Below are positions 1-8,679 of a stretch of 64,000 nt of DNA, in pieces. Every line of letters starts with the position of its first letter. Position 1 is the stretch's first letter. A program made the translations under genes and the position numbers. This DNA comes from an uncultured Alphaproteobacteria bacterium (GTDB taxonomy: Bacteria; Pseudomonadota; Alphaproteobacteria; GCA-2731375). The notes beneath the pieces were generated by a model, which did not search any database, had not been told where the DNA came from, and was given only the letters and a program-made list of their open reading frames with translations. The stretch is from positions 444,501 to 508,500 of the forward strand of contig CATOSZ010000009.1 of assembly GCA_951812805.1 (NCBI GenBank). Direction: 5' to 3'.

Positions 1-127
1 GGCGCAGCTTGGCGATCTGCAGCTTCAGATGTTCGACTTCCAGTTCGGCCCGCGTCCGTGCCGCCCGTTCCTCGGCCAGGGCGTCGCGCAGGCGGGCGTT
101 CTCTTCGAGGACATCGGCGCTGGTCAT
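1..127 (-). CDS. tnpC: IS66 transposase TnpC, N-terminal part only
   Basis: The ATG is at the complement of 125-127 and the frame runs off the window start. The visible 42 residues begin MTSADVLEENARL and form a leucine-rich coiled coil with E/R-rich heptads, as at the N-terminus of IS66 TnpC proteins. It follows tnpB by 71 bases. The catalytic DDE domain would lie outside the window, so completeness cannot be judged. Confidence 0.7.
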   Translation of the reverse strand, partial: MTSADVLEENARLRDALAEERAARTRAELEVEHLKLQIAKLR

Positions 128-198
128 GGGCGGGAGTGAATCAGACCCCGCGCCCGCCCGCCAGACCTATTGCGCCGACCGAGTCGATATGCCGCGCC

Positions 199-549
199 TC
201 AGCCCGCCCGCTCCGGACGCCGGGTCAAGCGCGGGTGACGCCAGTCGATCCCGTCCAGCATGTAGGCCAGCTGCGCCGAAGAGATCGCCACGGCGCCCCC
301 GCCATGAGCCGCCGGCCAGACGAAGCGGCCGTGCTCCAAGCGCTTGGCATAAAGCGACATGCCCACCCCGTCGTGCCACAGGATCTTCAACAGATCGCCC
401 CGACGGCCCCGGAAGACAAACAGGTCACCCGCATGCGGGTCCCGGCCCAACGCCTCCTGGACCTGCAAGGCCAGCGTGTTCATGCCGCGACGCATGTCCG
501 TCACGCCCGAGGCCAGCCACACCCGCACATCGCCGCGAACCGGGATCAT
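199..549 (-). CDS. tnpB: IS66 accessory protein TnpB
   Basis: This 116-residue protein carries the IS66 Orf2 signatures: VWLASGVTDMRRGMNTLA near the N-terminus, then DLFVFRGRRGDLLKILWHDG, then LYAKRLEHGRFVWP. TnpB is needed for transposition of three-gene IS66 elements, but its biochemical role is not established. The ATG overlaps the tnpA stop (ATGA), indicating translational coupling. Length and motifs match the usual family size, so it looks intact. Confidence 0.93.
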   Translation of the reverse strand: MIPVRGDVRVWLASGVTDMRRGMNTLALQVQEALGRDPHAGDLFVFRGRRGDLLKILWHDGVGMSLYAKRLEHGRFVWPAAHGGGAVAISSAQLAYMLDGIDWRHPRLTRRPERAG

Positions 550-980
550 CGCCGCGCCAGGGCCGAGAACACCCGGCCAAGCGCCGAGGCGTCCACGCCC
601 GCGTCCACCATCACCCGCGCGCCGCAGCCGAGCTCGATCGTCATTCGCCCCGACCCGACCGACGGAGCCGGCGCCGAGGGACCCCGCTCGTCCGCCACCA
701 CGGTCACCGGAACCAGGCCGCCGGCACCGCCCAGCAAACCCTCGCGGTAGAGCTTGCGCCAGGCGAACACCTGGTTCGCGTTCACATCGTGCCGACGCGC
801 CACCACCGATGCCGACGCGCCCGGCTCCAGGCTCTCCAGGACAATCCGACGCTTCTCCGCCAAAGGCCAGCGACGCCGGGGCTGGGACGCCGTGCGCCTG
901 TCGCCGGCAGGGAGATCTTCTTCGTCCACCATCAAACTCGTGCCCATCTTCAAACTCGTGGACACGAACGAAGTGCCCAC
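546..980 (-). CDS. tnpA: IS66 DNA-binding protein TnpA
   Basis: This 144-residue helix-turn-helix protein contains RRRWPLAEKRRIVLESLEPG followed by ASVVARRHDVNANQVFAWRK, the HTH region of IS66 Orf1 and related IS3 OrfA proteins. The C-terminal half is a small conserved domain (PVTVV, then RMTIELGCGARVMVD). The start is uncertain. The longest frame starts at 980, but the methionine at 932 (MVDEEDLPAG) gives a more typical N-terminus. It is coupled to tnpB by an ATGA overlap. Confidence 0.85.
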   Translation of the reverse strand: MGTSFVSTSLKMGTSLMVDEEDLPAGDRRTASQPRRRWPLAEKRRIVLESLEPGASASVVARRHDVNANQVFAWRKLYREGLLGGAGGLVPVTVVADERGPSAPAPSVGSGRMTIELGCGARVMVDAGVDASALGRVFSALARR

Positions 981-1132
981 TTCAGAAGAGGGGAGACTCG
1001 GAAATTACCGGAGCACCGACAAGGCGGTGCTCACCGGATGCGTACTTTTGATTTGCCCGCCTTTGCGATGAAAGCCCCCAGGCTGATTGGCTCCATATAG
1101 CGGATCAGCCTGGGGCTTTGCTTACAGGGCGG

Positions 1133-1864
1133 CTACTTTTGTCGTCGCTGTTTGCTTTGTGCGAAGCGGTAAGACATGTTGCCTGTTTCGATGATTGCGC
1201 AGTGATGCCTTACACGATCCAGCAACGCGGTTGTCATTTTTGCATCTCCGAAGACGGAGACCCATTCCCCGAACTCCAGATTGGTGGTGATGATGACGCT
1301 GGTCTTCTCATAGAGTTTGCTGATCAGGTGGAACAAGAGCGCACCGCCGGATTTGGGGAATGGGATATAGCCCAGTTCGTCGATGATGACGCAATCCATG
1401 GCCGTCAGTTGCCGGATGATCTTGCCGGCGTTGCCTTCGGCCTGTTCCTTGATCAGCGCATTGATCAGATCGACGGCGTTGAAGAAACGGACCTTCTTTC
1501 CCTGATTGATCAACAGCGTCCCCAGAGCAATGGCGATGTGGGTTTTGCCCGTACCGGTTCCGCCCACCAGAATGAGGTTGTGGGCCTCCTGGGTGAACTG
1601 CCCTGAGCAGAAGGGGTCGATTTGCGCTTGGGTGACGGCGGCTAGGCCGTAATCGAAAGTGGCGAAGTCCTTATGGTGGGGGAACTTCGAGGCCCGCATT
1701 TGGTGCTGGATAGAGCGCACCCGGCGCTCTACAGTCTCGGCGTCGATCAGTTGCTTTATCGCAGTGGTCAGACTTGGCGGCTTGCGCGCGGCCAGCAAAG
1801 CTTCGGCGCAAGCCGCCATTCCATACAGCCTCAGGGCGATCAGTTGGTCTATCAAAGCTTTCAT
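1133..1864 (-). CDS. istB: IS21 transposition helper ATPase IstB
   Basis: This 243-residue AAA+ ATPase assists IstA in target capture. Walker A is GGTGTGKTHIAIAL, Walker B is CVIIDELGYIPF, and sensor/arginine regions follow (IITTNLEFGEW). The start chosen is the ATG at 1864, which overlaps the istA stop (ATGA), although the frame stays open upstream. It differs from the copies at 24422 and 50636 by isolated residues, for example R for T in DRVRHHC, so the three copies are recent relatives. A stem-loop with arms CCCCAGGCTGATC/GATTGGCTCC-type pairing follows the stop and may terminate transcription. Confidence 0.93.
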   Translation of the reverse strand: MKALIDQLIALRLYGMAACAEALLAARKPPSLTTAIKQLIDAETVERRVRSIQHQMRASKFPHHKDFATFDYGLAAVTQAQIDPFCSGQFTQEAHNLILVGGTGTGKTHIAIALGTLLINQGKKVRFFNAVDLINALIKEQAEGNAGKIIRQLTAMDCVIIDELGYIPFPKSGGALLFHLISKLYEKTSVIITTNLEFGEWVSVFGDAKMTTALLDRVRHHCAIIETGNMSYRFAQSKQRRQK

Positions 1865-3360
1865 GCGACGGCCTCCCCGGCAACGCACAGCGTCTCATAG
1901 CGCTTGCAGTCCGCTTCGGGCCGCAAGGTCAGTTGCGGATAGGCGTGGCTCTCGCCCCATGGCGCGATGACCGGCTCCACCAGTTGGTTGATCAGATTGA
2001 TGATGGCCGGAAGGCGCAGCGTGTTCTGCTCCACGGCCAGTTCACAGGCTATCTCGACCACCTCGATCCCGTGATCCTGGGCCAGCAGGAGCAGATCGAC
2101 AAACTCCCGGTCCCCGCCTTTGCCGGCCATGTAATGCGCCCTGACCCGGTGCATCGCCTCAGGCAATTGCCAACCCACAAAGGGCGCGCCATCTCTCAGC
2201 GCGCCGGGCTTGCGGTCGAGTAGGGGCAGGTAATGCCAGGGCTCGAAATAGCTGGCGTTGCGGGTAAAGCGGCGCTTGTGCTCGGCAATCACATTCTGCC
2301 CTGACACAACCACGATCCGGTCCGCATAGGCGCGCAGAGAGACAAGCTCCCCGGCGAACCGGGAGGGGACGCTATAGCGATTGGTGGCATATTGGACCAG
2401 ACAGGTAGAGCGGACACGAGCGGCCTTCTCAACATAGCCGTCAAAAGCCCGGCCCAGGGGACGCAGTTCGGCGCACTCGTCTGCGAACACGTCCGAGATC
2501 TTGCGATCCGATTGTTCGGGGTGGGCGCGATTCGCCAATTCCTCGCAGCGCAGACGCAACCAGCCGTTCAGCGCATCCAGATCGTCAAAGGCGGGCTTGG
2601 GCGCAAACAGCTGTCCCCGCAGGAACCCAACCTGGTTCTCAATCTGACCCTTCTCCCACCCCGCCGCGGGTGTGCAAGCAACCGGTTCCATCACATAGTG
2701 GTTCATCAACGCCAGAAAGCGCGGATGGAACACACGGTCCTTAGAGCGCGAAACATAGGTTACCATCGTCTTGGGGTTGTCGATGATCACCCGGCGCGGT
2801 ACGCCGCCATAGAAAGACATCGCCCGTGCAAAGGCGTCCAGCACCATCTCCTGAGATTCGCTGGGATAGGCAACAACAAAGGGCTTGCGGCTATGACATA
2901 GGCGGAAGTGGGCAACCTTTACCTTCTGCTCGACACCGCCCAGGACAGCGTATTCCGTGCTCCAGTCAAACTGGAGCGCGTCACCTGCCGTAAAGTGCAA
3001 CGGAATGAACGCATCCCCCGATCCGGCGCCAGAACGCTTCAGGTCGCGGACAAACCTCTGAACCGTCGAGTAGGATCCGCTATAGCCTTCCGACACAAGC
3101 TGCTCATAAAGCTTCTTGGCCGTCCGGCGCTCACGGCGCGGGCGCCCCAGGTCCTGCTCAAAGAGCGCCCGAAGCCGGCTGGCGAAGCCATCGCTAAGCT
3201 TACGCCGGACGGGTGAAACGCGCCGCTGATAGCTCGGTGGATCGCCGTCCTTCAGATACTTCTTAATCGTGTTCCGCGACAAACCAGTCTGACGAGATAC
3301 AGATCGGATACTCCGACCCTCCCGTAATATCCAACGTCGGATCTTCAATACGCTTTCCAT
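1861..3360 (-). CDS. istA: IS21 transposase IstA
   Basis: This 499-residue DDE transposase has an N-terminal helix-turn-helix (GRSIRSVSRQTGLSRNTIKK) and an integrase core. The catalytic acidic residues fit D in LQFDWSTEY, D in VIIDNPK and E in GQIENQVGF. A C-terminal beta-barrel region follows. The start is placed at the ATG of MESVLKIRRW, which has AGGTGG as ribosome site. An in-frame GTG 27 bases upstream (MRRKEQVV) is less likely. It is coupled to istB and has the normal length for IS21 IstA. Confidence 0.92.
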   Translation of the reverse strand: MESVLKIRRWILREGRSIRSVSRQTGLSRNTIKKYLKDGDPPSYQRRVSPVRRKLSDGFASRLRALFEQDLGRPRRERRTAKKLYEQLVSEGYSGSYSTVQRFVRDLKRSGAGSGDAFIPLHFTAGDALQFDWSTEYAVLGGVEQKVKVAHFRLCHSRKPFVVAYPSESQEMVLDAFARAMSFYGGVPRRVIIDNPKTMVTYVSRSKDRVFHPRFLALMNHYVMEPVACTPAAGWEKGQIENQVGFLRGQLFAPKPAFDDLDALNGWLRLRCEELANRAHPEQSDRKISDVFADECAELRPLGRAFDGYVEKAARVRSTCLVQYATNRYSVPSRFAGELVSLRAYADRIVVVSGQNVIAEHKRRFTRNASYFEPWHYLPLLDRKPGALRDGAPFVGWQLPEAMHRVRAHYMAGKGGDREFVDLLLLAQDHGIEVVEIACELAVEQNTLRLPAIINLINQLVEPVIAPWGESHAYPQLTLRPEADCKRYETLCVAGEAVA

Positions 3361-3479
3361 CAATACCACCTGCTCTTTCCTCCGCACTGTTCCGTGCGGA
3401 TGCTAGCGTTCCAGGTGGGTCAATTCTTACCGCTCATAACCCACCAAAGTGGGTCAGTTTTGCATGCCGATTCACACCA

Positions 3480-4739
3480 GTGGCCAAGTATTCCATATTT
3501 TCCCTGGTGCTCAATTCCCTCACCAGGCATCGCCATTGGCGGCCCGCCTGGCGGAAGGCGGAGCCGCGACCCGAATACGACGTCGTCGTGGTCGGCGGTG
3601 GTGGTCACGGGCTCGCGACCGCGTACTATCTGGCGAAGGAACACGGGATCACCGACGTGGCGGTCCTCGAAAAGGGCTGGATCGGGTCGGGCAACGTCGG
3701 CCGCAACACGACGCTCGTACGCTCCAACTACATGCTCGATCAGACGGTACCCTTCTACGAATCGTCCCTGAAGCGCTGGGAGGGTTTGAGTCACGAGCTG
3801 AACTATAACGTGATGTTCTCTTCGCGTGGCGTCTTGAACCTGGCGCATGCGCCCTCGCAGCTGGACGTCTTCACGCGACGGGCCAACTCGATGATGCTGA
3901 ACGGCGTCGACGCCGAAATGCTGGACACCGACGGCGTCACGCGGCTGGTTCCCAACCTCGACACCTCGCCCGGCGCCCGTTTCCCGGTCGTCGGCGGCCT
4001 GCTGCAACGCCGCGGCGGCACCGCGCGCCACGACGCCGTCGCCTGGGGCTATGCCCGCGCGGCCGACCGCCAGGGCGTCGATATCGTCGAGAATTGCGAG
4101 ATCGAGGGCTTCCTGCGCGAGGGCGACAGGATCACCGGCGTCGTCACCCGGCGAGGCGAAATCCGTGCCCGCAAGGTCGCCGTCGCCGTCGCCGGGTCGA
4201 CCAGCCAGGTCATGGCATTGGCGGGGATCGAGAAACTGCCGATCGAGTCGCACGTCCTGCAAGCCTTCGTATCCGAAGGTCTGAAACCCGCCCTGGATAC
4301 GGTCGTGACCTTCGGCGCGGGGCACCTCTATATCTCGCAGTCCGACAAGGGCGGACTGGTCTTCGGCGGAGATCTCGACGGCTACAACTCCTACGCCCAA
4401 CGCGGCAACCTTCCCGTGGTGGAAGACGTGGTCTCCGCCGCCGTCGCGATGTTCCCGTGCTTCTCGCGCGTTCGCCTGCTGCGCCACTGGGGCGGGCTGA
4501 TGGACATGAGCATGGACGGCCAACCGATCATCACCAAGGGACCGCTGGACGGTCTCTATCTGAACTGCGGCTGGTGCTACGAGGGCTTCAAGGCGACGCC
4601 CGCGTCCGGCTGGACCTTCGCCTGGACCATCGCCAGGGACGAGCCGCACGCCCTGAACGCCCCCTTCCGCCTCGACCGGTTCCGAAACGGCTACGCCCTG
4701 GACGAGAAGGGGCGCGGCCCCTACCCCGGTCATCACTGA
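3480..4739 (+). CDS. soxB: Sarcosine oxidase subunit beta
   Basis: This is the 419-residue catalytic subunit of heterotetrameric sarcosine oxidase. It demethylates sarcosine to glycine plus formaldehyde (passed to folate) using FAD and FMN in the cytoplasm. The N-terminal dinucleotide fold reads DVVVVGGGGHGLATAYYLA at about residues 36-54, followed by VLEKGWIGSGNVGRNTT, both characteristic of SoxB. The C-terminus has the family GWCYEGFKATPASGW segment. The GTG start lies 3 bp after the end of IS21 copy 1, so the native promoter has been displaced and expression now depends on the element or on nothing. It is first in soxBDAG, with soxD 12 bp downstream. Confidence 0.96.
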   Translation: MAKYSIFSLVLNSLTRHRHWRPAWRKAEPRPEYDVVVVGGGGHGLATAYYLAKEHGITDVAVLEKGWIGSGNVGRNTTLVRSNYMLDQTVPFYESSLKRWEGLSHELNYNVMFSSRGVLNLAHAPSQLDVFTRRANSMMLNGVDAEMLDTDGVTRLVPNLDTSPGARFPVVGGLLQRRGGTARHDAVAWGYARAADRQGVDIVENCEIEGFLREGDRITGVVTRRGEIRARKVAVAVAGSTSQVMALAGIEKLPIESHVLQAFVSEGLKPALDTVVTFGAGHLYISQSDKGGLVFGGDLDGYNSYAQRGNLPVVEDVVSAAVAMFPCFSRVRLLRHWGGLMDMSMDGQPIITKGPLDGLYLNCGWCYEGFKATPASGWTFAWTIARDEPHALNAPFRLDRFRNGYALDEKGRGPYPGHH

Positions 4740-4751
4740 GGAGAGAGCGCC

Positions 4752-5036
4752 GTGCGTATTCTCTGTCCCTGCTGCGGCGAACGCGACGCCAGGGAGTTCA
4801 CCTATTGCGGCGACGCGAGCCGCGTCATGCCGGCGCTCGATGCCGAGGCCGACGCCTGGGCGGCCTATGTCTGGGGGCGGAAGAATCCCCGCGGGCCGCA
4901 TGAGGAATACTGGCAGCACGCCCATGGCTGCCGTCACTGGCTGCGGGTCACGCGCAACACCGAGACGCATGAGATCCTCTCGGTCCTGCTGGAAGGGCCT
5001 TGGCGCGCCCGTCATGAAGCGAAGGATCCGCGATGA
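4752..5036 (+). CDS. soxD: Sarcosine oxidase subunit delta
   Basis: This 94-residue zinc-binding delta subunit of heterotetrameric sarcosine oxidase starts with CPCCGERDAREFTYCGDA, giving the conserved zinc-ligand cysteines. The middle reads YVWGRKNPRGPHEEYWQHAHGCRHWL, the family hallmark. It starts with GTG (preceded by GAGGAGAG) and overlaps soxA by 4 bases, so it is translationally coupled. The length is normal for the family and nothing is missing. Confidence 0.95.
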   Translation: MRILCPCCGERDAREFTYCGDASRVMPALDAEADAWAAYVWGRKNPRGPHEEYWQHAHGCRHWLRVTRNTETHEILSVLLEGPWRARHEAKDPR

Positions 5037-7999
5037 GCGGCTATCGCCTTGCCGACGGCGGCCTAGTCGACCGCGCGACCGCGCTGTCCTTCACGTTTGA
5101 CGGCAAGCGGCTGGACGGGTTCGCGGGCGATACGCTGGCCTCGGCCCTGATCGCGAACGGCGTGACCCTGGTCGGGCGAAGCTTCAAGTATCACCGGCCG
5201 CGCGGCATCCTGTCGGCGGGCACGGAAGAGCCCAATGCGCTGATGACGCTGGGCGAAGGGTCCCGGGCGGAACCGAATATTCCAGCGACGACGACCGAAC
5301 TGTTCGAGGGGCTGGTCGCACGCAGTCAGAACCGCTGGCCGTCGTTGGGATTGGACCTGCTGGCCGCGACCCGTCCCCTCGCGCCGATGCTGGTCGCCGG
5401 CTTCTACTACAAGACGTTCATGGGCCCCACCAAGCGGTCCTGGATGCTCTTCGAACCCTTCATCCGCCGGGCCGCCGGTCTGGGGGCGCCGCCGACGGGC
5501 GCGGATCCAGATTGCTACGACCGCCGCAACCATTTTTGCGACGTCCTTATCGTCGGCGGCGGGCCCGCCGGTATCGCGGCGGCCCTCCAGGCGGCCCGCT
5601 CGGGCGCGCGGGTCACCCTGGCCGACGACGCGGCGGCGCCGGGCGGCGCGCTCCGGGGAAGCCGAACCCGCATCGACGGTGAACCTGCTGGGGCCTGGCT
5701 GGCACGCAGCATCGCCGAACTCGACGCGCTCGGGGCGACCCGCCTGCCGCGCACCACCGTCTTCGGCTACTACGATCATCAGACACTGGGGGCCGTCGAG
5801 CGGGTTACGGATCACCTGGCCACGACGGACGGGTCGTCGCCGCGCCAGCGCTACTGGATCGTCCGGGCCCGGCACGTGGTCCTCTGCGCCGGCGCGGTGG
5901 AACGGCCGCTGGTCTTTCCCGGCAATGATCGTCCAGGCGTCATGCTGGCGGATGCGGTGCGCCTCTATGCGTATCGCCATGGCGTCGCCTGCGGCCGCAA
6001 AGTCGCCCTTTTTACGAACAACGACAGCGCCTATGGCGTCGTCCGGGATCTGTCCGCCGCTGGTGCGCCGCTCACCGCGGTCATCGACGCACGGGCGGAG
6101 ATACCGGAGGCTTGCCGTCGCGCAGCGCATGACGCCGGAGTCGAGCTGATTGCTGGATCCGTCGTGCGGGGAACCCACGGCGGGCGCTCCCTTTCAGCGC
6201 TCGATATCGGCGGAGTCGGGGGTAGCGGTACGGTCCGACGCCTGGACGTCGACTGCCTGGCGGTATCGGGCGGCTGGACGCCCCGGGTGCACCTGGCGAG
6301 CCAGATGGGCGGGCCGCCGACATTCGATGCAAGACTGCAATCGTTCCTGCCGGGGGCGCCCTCGACCGGGTGGATCGCCGCGGGCGCCATGGCCGGAACC
6401 CTGGAGACCGCCGGCTGTCTGGCGGAGGGCGCCGATGCCGGGGATCGGGCGGCCCGGGCTGTGGGCCTCGAGCCGACGGCCACGCCCGATATCGAGGTCT
6501 CGGAGGAACTTACCGGTTACCAACCGCTGGTCATCCCCGCCATCCGGGGACGCGGCAAGGCCTTCGTCGACCTGCAGAACGATGTCGCCGCGAGCGACGT
6601 CGAACTGGCCCGGCGAGAGGGCTATGTTTCGGTGGAGCACCTGAAACGCTACACGACGCTCGGCATGGCGACGGACCAGGGCAAGACATCAAACGTCAAC
6701 GCGATCGCCTTGATGGCCGAGGGCCGGGCCGGCGGCAGCGCGGAAGTCGGCACAACGCGGTTTCGCGCGCCCTATACACCGGTCACGCTCGGGGCGCTGG
6801 CCGGCCGGCACACCGGTGCGCATTTTCAGGCGGAACGGCGGACGCCGATGCACGACTGGCACGTCGCCAATGGCGCCGTCATGTCCCCAGTCGGGCCCTG
6901 GCTTCGGCCGCGGGCATATCTGCGGGCGGGAGAAACGCTCCGCGAGGCCTATATTCGCGAGGCTGGCAATGTCCGCGAACAGGTCGGCGTCTGCGACGTC
7001 TCGACGCTCGGCAAGATCGACATACAAGGTCCCGACGCAGGCAAGTTCCTGAACCGCGTCTATTCGAACGGCTTCAAGACCCTGGCCGTCGGCAAAGCGC
7101 GCTACGGGGTCATGCTGCGGGACGACGGCATGTTGTTGGACGATGGCACAACGTGGCGCTTGGACGAAACCGCCTACCTGATGACGACGACCACCGGCGC
7201 CGCCGCCCCGGTAATGCAGCATCTGGAACGCCTGCTGAACGTCGCCTGGCCCAACCTCCAGGTAAACGTCACTTCGACAACGAGCCACTGGGCCAGCATG
7301 TCGCTGGCCGGGCCCCGGGCCCGGGACGTGCTGGCCGACCTGCTCGACGAGACGGACGTCTCCGGCGACGCCTTACCGTTCATGGCGGTCCGCCGCTCGA
7401 GCATCGCGGGCGTTCCGGTCATCGTCGCGCGGCTGTCGTTCTCCGGCGAGCTCGCCTACGAGATATTCTGTGGCGCCGGATACGGCCTCGCCGCCTGGCG
7501 GCGCGTCCTCGAGGTGGGCGCGGCACACGGCATCATGCCCTACGGCACCGAGGCGCTGGGGACGCTCAGAATCGAGAAGGGCCATATCGCGGGCGGCGAG
7601 ATGGACGGCCGGATCTCGCCGCACCATGTCGGCCTCGCCGGCATGCTGTCCAAGCGCAAGCCGTATTTCGGCTCGGCGCTTGCCAACCGGGACGGCCTGC
7701 TCGACCCGGAGCGCTACGAGATCGTCGGCCTCGTCTCGCGCGCCGGCGAACCGCTGCGCGCCGGGGCCCATGTGGTGAGCGGGCCGGCGGGGAACCCCGG
7801 GCCGTCGCAAGGCTTCATTTCGTCGACGACTTTCTCTCCCGCGCTCGGGAAGGAAATCGCACTCGCCCTGGTGAAGGGCGGCGACGCGCGCCGGGGCGAG
7901 GTCATGTATGCCGCCGATCCGGTGCATCGCCGGCACCTGGAAGTGGATGTCGTGAGCCCACATTTCCACGACCCGGACGGCACGCGGATGAAGGACTGA
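5033..7999 (+). CDS. soxA: Sarcosine oxidase subunit alpha
   Basis: This 988-residue alpha subunit binds NAD+ and forms the folate site that captures the C1 unit. Three regions are visible. The N-terminal ferredoxin-like Fer2_4 region has GRSFKYHRPRGILSAGTEEPN at about residues 48-68. An NAD-binding oxidoreductase fold follows, with VLIVGGGPAGIAAALQAA at about 171-188 and VVLCAGAVERPLVFPGND at about 282-299. The C-terminal GcvT/aminomethyltransferase-like half runs from about 600 to 980. It overlaps soxD by 4 bases and is followed by soxG. No frameshift or internal stop was seen. Confidence 0.96.
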   Translation: MSGYRLADGGLVDRATALSFTFDGKRLDGFAGDTLASALIANGVTLVGRSFKYHRPRGILSAGTEEPNALMTLGEGSRAEPNIPATTTELFEGLVARSQNRWPSLGLDLLAATRPLAPMLVAGFYYKTFMGPTKRSWMLFEPFIRRAAGLGAPPTGADPDCYDRRNHFCDVLIVGGGPAGIAAALQAARSGARVTLADDAAAPGGALRGSRTRIDGEPAGAWLARSIAELDALGATRLPRTTVFGYYDHQTLGAVERVTDHLATTDGSSPRQRYWIVRARHVVLCAGAVERPLVFPGNDRPGVMLADAVRLYAYRHGVACGRKVALFTNNDSAYGVVRDLSAAGAPLTAVIDARAEIPEACRRAAHDAGVELIAGSVVRGTHGGRSLSALDIGGVGGSGTVRRLDVDCLAVSGGWTPRVHLASQMGGPPTFDARLQSFLPGAPSTGWIAAGAMAGTLETAGCLAEGADAGDRAARAVGLEPTATPDIEVSEELTGYQPLVIPAIRGRGKAFVDLQNDVAASDVELARREGYVSVEHLKRYTTLGMATDQGKTSNVNAIALMAEGRAGGSAEVGTTRFRAPYTPVTLGALAGRHTGAHFQAERRTPMHDWHVANGAVMSPVGPWLRPRAYLRAGETLREAYIREAGNVREQVGVCDVSTLGKIDIQGPDAGKFLNRVYSNGFKTLAVGKARYGVMLRDDGMLLDDGTTWRLDETAYLMTTTTGAAAPVMQHLERLLNVAWPNLQVNVTSTTSHWASMSLAGPRARDVLADLLDETDVSGDALPFMAVRRSSIAGVPVIVARLSFSGELAYEIFCGAGYGLAAWRRVLEVGAAHGIMPYGTEALGTLRIEKGHIAGGEMDGRISPHHVGLAGMLSKRKPYFGSALANRDGLLDPERYEIVGLVSRAGEPLRAGAHVVSGPAGNPGPSQGFISSTTFSPALGKEIALALVKGGDARRGEVMYAADPVHRRHLEVDVVSPHFHDPDGTRMKD

Positions 8000-8028
8000 T
8001 CGTGGATCGGGACGGAGTGAGGAACGAC

Positions 8029-8601
8029 ATGTTGGCCCATGGCTCGAGTATCGCCGGCGAACCTCAGATCATTCGCGGACCCGGACTTTCGATCGAGGAA
8101 CACAGGATCGCCGGCCTGTTCGTCGCCGCTGCCTGGCCGCACACCCTCGAGGCATATATCGAGACCGCAGACCGGGCCACGGGATTGCGGATCGCACCGC
8201 GGCCGGGCGACGTGGTCGCCACCGACGACCTGGTCGCCATGACGATCGCCTTCGGCCGTTGGCTCGTCGAGGTGGCGGACGGCGGCCTCGGGGAAACCCT
8301 CCGCACCGCCGTCGCGCCCGCCACGGGAACCGTCACCGATCTCAGCCATGCCCGCACGGCCTTCCGCATCACAGGCACCCAGGCGTGCGAGGTGGCGCGC
8401 AAGCTCGCGCCCGTGGACTTCGACCGGCCGCGCCATGGCCCGGGCCATGTGATCCAGACCGGCAGCCACCATTCCGTCGACCTGACGCTGTACCGTCGCG
8501 CGGCGGACGATTTCGTCGTCTATGTCGAGCGTTCCTACGGTTGGGCATTCTGGCATACGCTGGCGGCGGAAAGCGTCGAGTTCGGGGCCGTCTTCGTCTG
8601 A
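8029..8601 (+). CDS. soxG: Sarcosine oxidase subunit gamma
   Basis: This 190-residue gamma subunit completes the heterotetramer. It is recognised by its place directly after soxA and by the family pattern DLSHARTAFRITGTQACEVA, then KLAPVDFDRPRHGPGHVIQT and VYVERSYGWAFWHTL at the C-terminus. The ATG at 8029 is chosen because GGAGTGAGG lies just upstream. An in-frame GTG at 8002, nearer the soxA stop, is an alternative. The operon then ends and is convergent with dctM, 79 bp away. Confidence 0.92.
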   Translation: MLAHGSSIAGEPQIIRGPGLSIEEHRIAGLFVAAAWPHTLEAYIETADRATGLRIAPRPGDVVATDDLVAMTIAFGRWLVEVADGGLGETLRTAVAPATGTVTDLSHARTAFRITGTQACEVARKLAPVDFDRPRHGPGHVIQTGSHHSVDLTLYRRAADDFVVYVERSYGWAFWHTLAAESVEFGAVFV

Positions 8602-8679
8602 ACGGTCACGCTGCTGAAGGTTAGACGCGTCGCGGGGAAAGTCGCCAGGGCATACGGACGTAGGCTTACGATCGAACAG

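Larger units (their letters stand above)
1..1045 (-). mobile_element. IS66-family element, truncated by window edge
   Basis: Three genes in the order tnpA-tnpB-tnpC run on the minus strand, the classic IS66 layout. The end at 1045 reads GTACGCATCCGGTGAGCACC on the minus strand and lies directly against the IS21 copy at 1046. Two other copies of that IS21 continue past this point with 13 more bases ending in ACA. The IS66 therefore appears to have inserted in the IS21 tip. Its other end lies outside the window, so the target duplication cannot be checked. Confidence 0.75.
1046..3476 (-). mobile_element. IS21-family element, copy 1 (right tip lost to IS66)
   Basis: A 2431-bp segment is nearly identical to 22810-25240 and to the IS21 part of 47245-51467. 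The outer left end on the minus strand begins TGTGAATCGGCATGC at 3476. A second internal repeat ending in TTGACCCACC lies about 50 bp further in, as in IS21 multiple terminal repeats. The right side stops at AAATCAAAA, where IS66 begins. It encodes istA and istB on the minus strand, opposite to the other two copies. The element end is only 3 bp from the soxB start codon. Confidence 0.9.
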
